Part shown: positions 62,169 through 64,000 of the stretch, one piece after another
How the letters are laid out: each line of letters starts with the position of its first letter
Position numbering within the stretch: position 1 is the first letter of the stretch
Source: Acidobacteriota bacterium
GTDB lineage: Bacteria; Acidobacteriota; Blastocatellia; Pyrinomonadales; Pyrinomonadaceae
Assembly (NCBI GenBank): GCA_025463125.1
Contig: JAOAPX010000161.1
Location: 1 to 64,000 of the forward strand
Reading direction: 5' to 3'
Length of the DNA stretch: 64,000 nt
The notes under the pieces: generated by a model
What the model saw: the letters and a program-made list of their open reading frames with translations, nothing else
Database searches by the model: none
What the model was told of the DNA's origin: nothing
Made by a program: the position numbers and the translations under genes

Positions 62169-63179
62169 ATGTTAAAAATTGACGTTCACACGCACGTTTT
62201 GCCGAAAGATATTCCCGCTTGGAAAGAGCGGTTCGGATACGGCGGGTTTATCAAACTCGATCATCACAAATCGTGCTGCGCCCGGATGTTGAAGGACGAC
62301 GGGCATTTTTTTCGCGAGGTCGAGGACAATTGCTGGAGCGCCGAGCGTCGAATCGAGGAATGCGACCGGTTCGGCGTCTCGGTGCAGGTGCTTTCGACCG
62401 TTCCGGTGATGTTCGGCTATTGGGCAAAGCCAAACGACTGCGCGGAAATTTCAAGATTTTTAAACGACGGCATCGCCGAAATCGTCCGTAAATTTCCGAA
62501 AAGATTTATCGGCTTGGGAACCGTTCCGATGCAGGACGCGCGGCTGGCGATTAAAGAACTCGAACGCTGCAAAGAAAACGGTTTGGTCGGCGTGCAGATC
62601 GGCTCGAACGTCAACCAATTAAACTTAGGCGAGCCGCGGTTTTTCGATTTTTTTAAGGCTTGCGAAGAATCGGAAATGGCGGTTTTCGTTCACCCGTGGG
62701 AGATGATGGGCGAGCGCGATATGCAGAAATACTGGCTGCCGTGGCTGGTCGGGATGCCCGCGGAAACTTCGCGGGCGATTTGCAGTTTGATCTTTTCGGG
62801 CACATTGGAAAAATGCAAAAACCTGCGCGTTTGTTTCGCGCACGGCGGCGGTTCGTTTCCCTCGACCATCGGCAGGATCGAACACGGATTTCACGTCCGC
62901 CCGGATTTATGCGCCGCCGACAACGAGTGCAATCCGCGCGATTACCTGGGAAAAATCTGGTTCGATTCTCTCGTTCACGACGCGCCGATGCTCGAATATT
63001 TAGTGAAGCTGGCGGGCGCGGAAAAGGTCGCGCTCGGAACCGATTACCCGTTTCCTTTGGGCGAACTTGAGCCGGGAAAATTAATCGAATCAATGCCGTT
63101 TGACGAAGCCACAAAAACCGAATTGCTGCACGGCGCGGCGCTTCGCTGGCTCAATTTACAGAAAGAACGATTCGTTTAG
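62169..63179 (+). CDS. nbaD: 2-amino-3-carboxymuconate-semialdehyde decarboxylase
   Basis: Decarboxylates ACMS to 2-aminomuconic semialdehyde, preventing its cyclisation to quinolinate. A TIM-barrel amidohydrolase: metal ligands H7 and H9 (DVHTH), H175 (VFVHPWEMMG), and D292 (LGTDYPFPLGE); H225 (FAHGGGSFPSTIGR) is the catalytic His. The 336-residue length matches bacterial ACMSD. It directly follows the dioxygenase that makes its substrate, with only the small gene between. Confidence 0.95.
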   Translation: MLKIDVHTHVLPKDIPAWKERFGYGGFIKLDHHKSCCARMLKDDGHFFREVEDNCWSAERRIEECDRFGVSVQVLSTVPVMFGYWAKPNDCAEISRFLNDGIAEIVRKFPKRFIGLGTVPMQDARLAIKELERCKENGLVGVQIGSNVNQLNLGEPRFFDFFKACEESEMAVFVHPWEMMGERDMQKYWLPWLVGMPAETSRAICSLIFSGTLEKCKNLRVCFAHGGGSFPSTIGRIEHGFHVRPDLCAADNECNPRDYLGKIWFDSLVHDAPMLEYLVKLAGAEKVALGTDYPFPLGELEPGKLIESMPFDEATKTELLHGAALRWLNLQKERFV

Positions 63180-63207
63180 AAAATTTGTTCGATAAACCTC
63201 TGAAACG

Positions 63208-63924
63208 ATGAATGAAAAACCGATCGCGCTCGATGCCTACGAAGCTTTAGCCGAATCTTACGCGGCTGCCGTCGAAACGAAACCGCACAACGCTTTTTAC
63301 GAGCGCCCGGCGACTTTATCTTTGCTGCCCGAAAATATTAAAGGCAAAAAAATTCTCGACGCGGGCTGCGGTCCGGGCGTTTATTCCGAGCGATTGATTA
63401 AACAGGGCGCAAGCGTTTTTGCAATCGACGCGAGCCCGAAAATGATCGAACTTGCCGCTGAAAGATTAAACGGCGCGGCGGAAATGCGCGTGGCTGATTT
63501 ATCGAAGCCGCTCGATTTTTTAGAAGATTCCGCTTTCGATTTAATTTTAAGCCCGCTTGTTTTGGATTACGTAAAAGACTGGCGAGCCGTTTTTGCCGAG
63601 TTTTACAGGATTTTGCGCCCGTCCGGTCATCTCGTTTTTTCAGTTACGCACCCGTTTTTCGATTATATTTATTTTAAATCAAACGATTATTTTGCGATTG
63701 AAGTTGTCAGCTGCGAATGGCGCGGATTTGAAAAAGTTCGCGTGCAAATGCCGAGTTACCGCCGACCGCTCGGCGAATTGCTCAACCCGCTTTTGGAAAT
63801 CGGTTTCCAGATAGAAAAAATCGTCGAGCCGCTGCCGACCGAAGAATTCAAAGCGGCTGACCCGAAGCATTACGAGGAATTATCGGCGTTCCCGGCGTTT
63901 ATTTGTATCAGGGCAAAAAAGTAA
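63208..63924 (+). CDS. Class I SAM-dependent methyltransferase
   Basis: A 238-residue Methyltransf_11-type protein. Motif I is LDAGCGPGVYSERL (about 50-63), motif II has VFAIDASPKMIELA, and motif IV has FDLILSPLVLDYV. The C-terminal part is FSVTHPFFDYI. The substrate is unknown. It lies 28 bp after the decarboxylase and may be part of the operon or unrelated. Confidence 0.87.
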   Translation: MNEKPIALDAYEALAESYAAAVETKPHNAFYERPATLSLLPENIKGKKILDAGCGPGVYSERLIKQGASVFAIDASPKMIELAAERLNGAAEMRVADLSKPLDFLEDSAFDLILSPLVLDYVKDWRAVFAEFYRILRPSGHLVFSVTHPFFDYIYFKSNDYFAIEVVSCEWRGFEKVRVQMPSYRRPLGELLNPLLEIGFQIEKIVEPLPTEEFKAADPKHYEELSAFPAFICIRAKK

Positions 63925-63950
63925 ACCGAAAAATATTTTTTAAGACAGAT

Positions 63951-64000
63951 ATGCAAACACAACCATCAAGATATGTAGCGTCCGCCGCCTTTGCCGCAGA
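63951..64000 (+). CDS. Start of a gene cut by the window edge
   Basis: From the ATG at 63951 the frame is open to the edge (MQTQPSRYVASAAFAA). Ribosome binding site is weak (AAGACAG). In similar loci kynureninase or kynurenine monooxygenase is often next, but the visible part is too short to tell. Confidence 0.3.
   Translation, partial: MQTQPSRYVASAAFAA

Noticed and set aside
1-64000. CRISPR array or cas genes to go with the TPR-CHAT protein
   Set aside because: No regularly spaced repeats or cas-like proteins were found anywhere in the window.
1-64000. Insertion sequence, phage or integrase
   Set aside because: No transposase, integrase or phage gene was recognised; the repeats seen are short and lack such genes.

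Overview
The window comes from a bacterial chromosome with roughly even GC in its genes and AT-rich gaps between them. No phage, insertion sequence or CRISPR array is visible. The gene content suggests an Acidobacteriota relative, perhaps Blastocatellia: a FecR protein with YGxW-rich repeats, an anti-sigma-like TPR-CHAT protein, two M16 protease pairs, an XPB-like helicase and a bacterial 3-hydroxyanthranilate pathway. That placement is inference, because there is no rRNA gene in the window.

Layout. 0-13 kb: a CAT-anticodon tRNA, a POT-family peptide transporter, an active/inactive M16 protease pair, a large FecR-domain envelope protein, a GAF-like coiled-coil protein and an Nfu-type Fe-S carrier. 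13-24 kb: PrmC, a methyltransferase, a Tat-exported beta-carbonic anhydrase, an exopolysaccharide group (polyprenyl glycosylphosphotransferase, GT4, WecG/TagA), a membrane sensor kinase, a rhodanese, an XPB-like helicase and a stress protein behind a near-perfect sigma-54 promoter. 24-31 kb: fdhD, a YdeP-type molybdopterin oxidoreductase, mobA and recQ. 31-37 kb: a three-gene unit made of a sigma factor, a membrane-anchored TPR-CHAT protein with an anti-sigma-like N-terminus, and an unknown protein. 37-48 kb: a second M16 pair, an M28 peptidase, a HAD phosphatase, an AT-rich lipoprotein island between 45-bp direct repeats, a GrdB-like protein and glpD. 48-55.6 kb: a long suf operon on the minus strand. 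55.8-64 kb: genes for degradation of 3-hydroxyanthranilate.

How the genes work together. The suf operon (rrf2, sufB, membrane gene, ridA, sufC, DUF3703, sufD, RHH gene, sufS, sufU, then a membrane gene and a truncated hemoglobin) builds Fe-S clusters. Its Rrf2 regulator has three cysteines placed like the cluster ligands of IscR. The rrf2 promoter and the distant nfu promoter at 12.5 kb carry the same GTAAAGATTT element at the same distance from the -35 box, which points to a two-locus Fe-S regulon. At the right end, 3-hydroxyanthranilate dioxygenase, ACMS decarboxylase, a semialdehyde dehydrogenase and a RidA-type deaminase candidate form successive steps of aminomuconate catabolism; they sit with an alcohol dehydrogenase, a DUF1697 protein, a 37-residue protein and a methyltransferase.

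The best candidates for something undescribed are the sigma/TPR-CHAT/unknown cassette (31.3-36.5 kb), the shared Fe-S operator and the accessory genes inside the suf operon.
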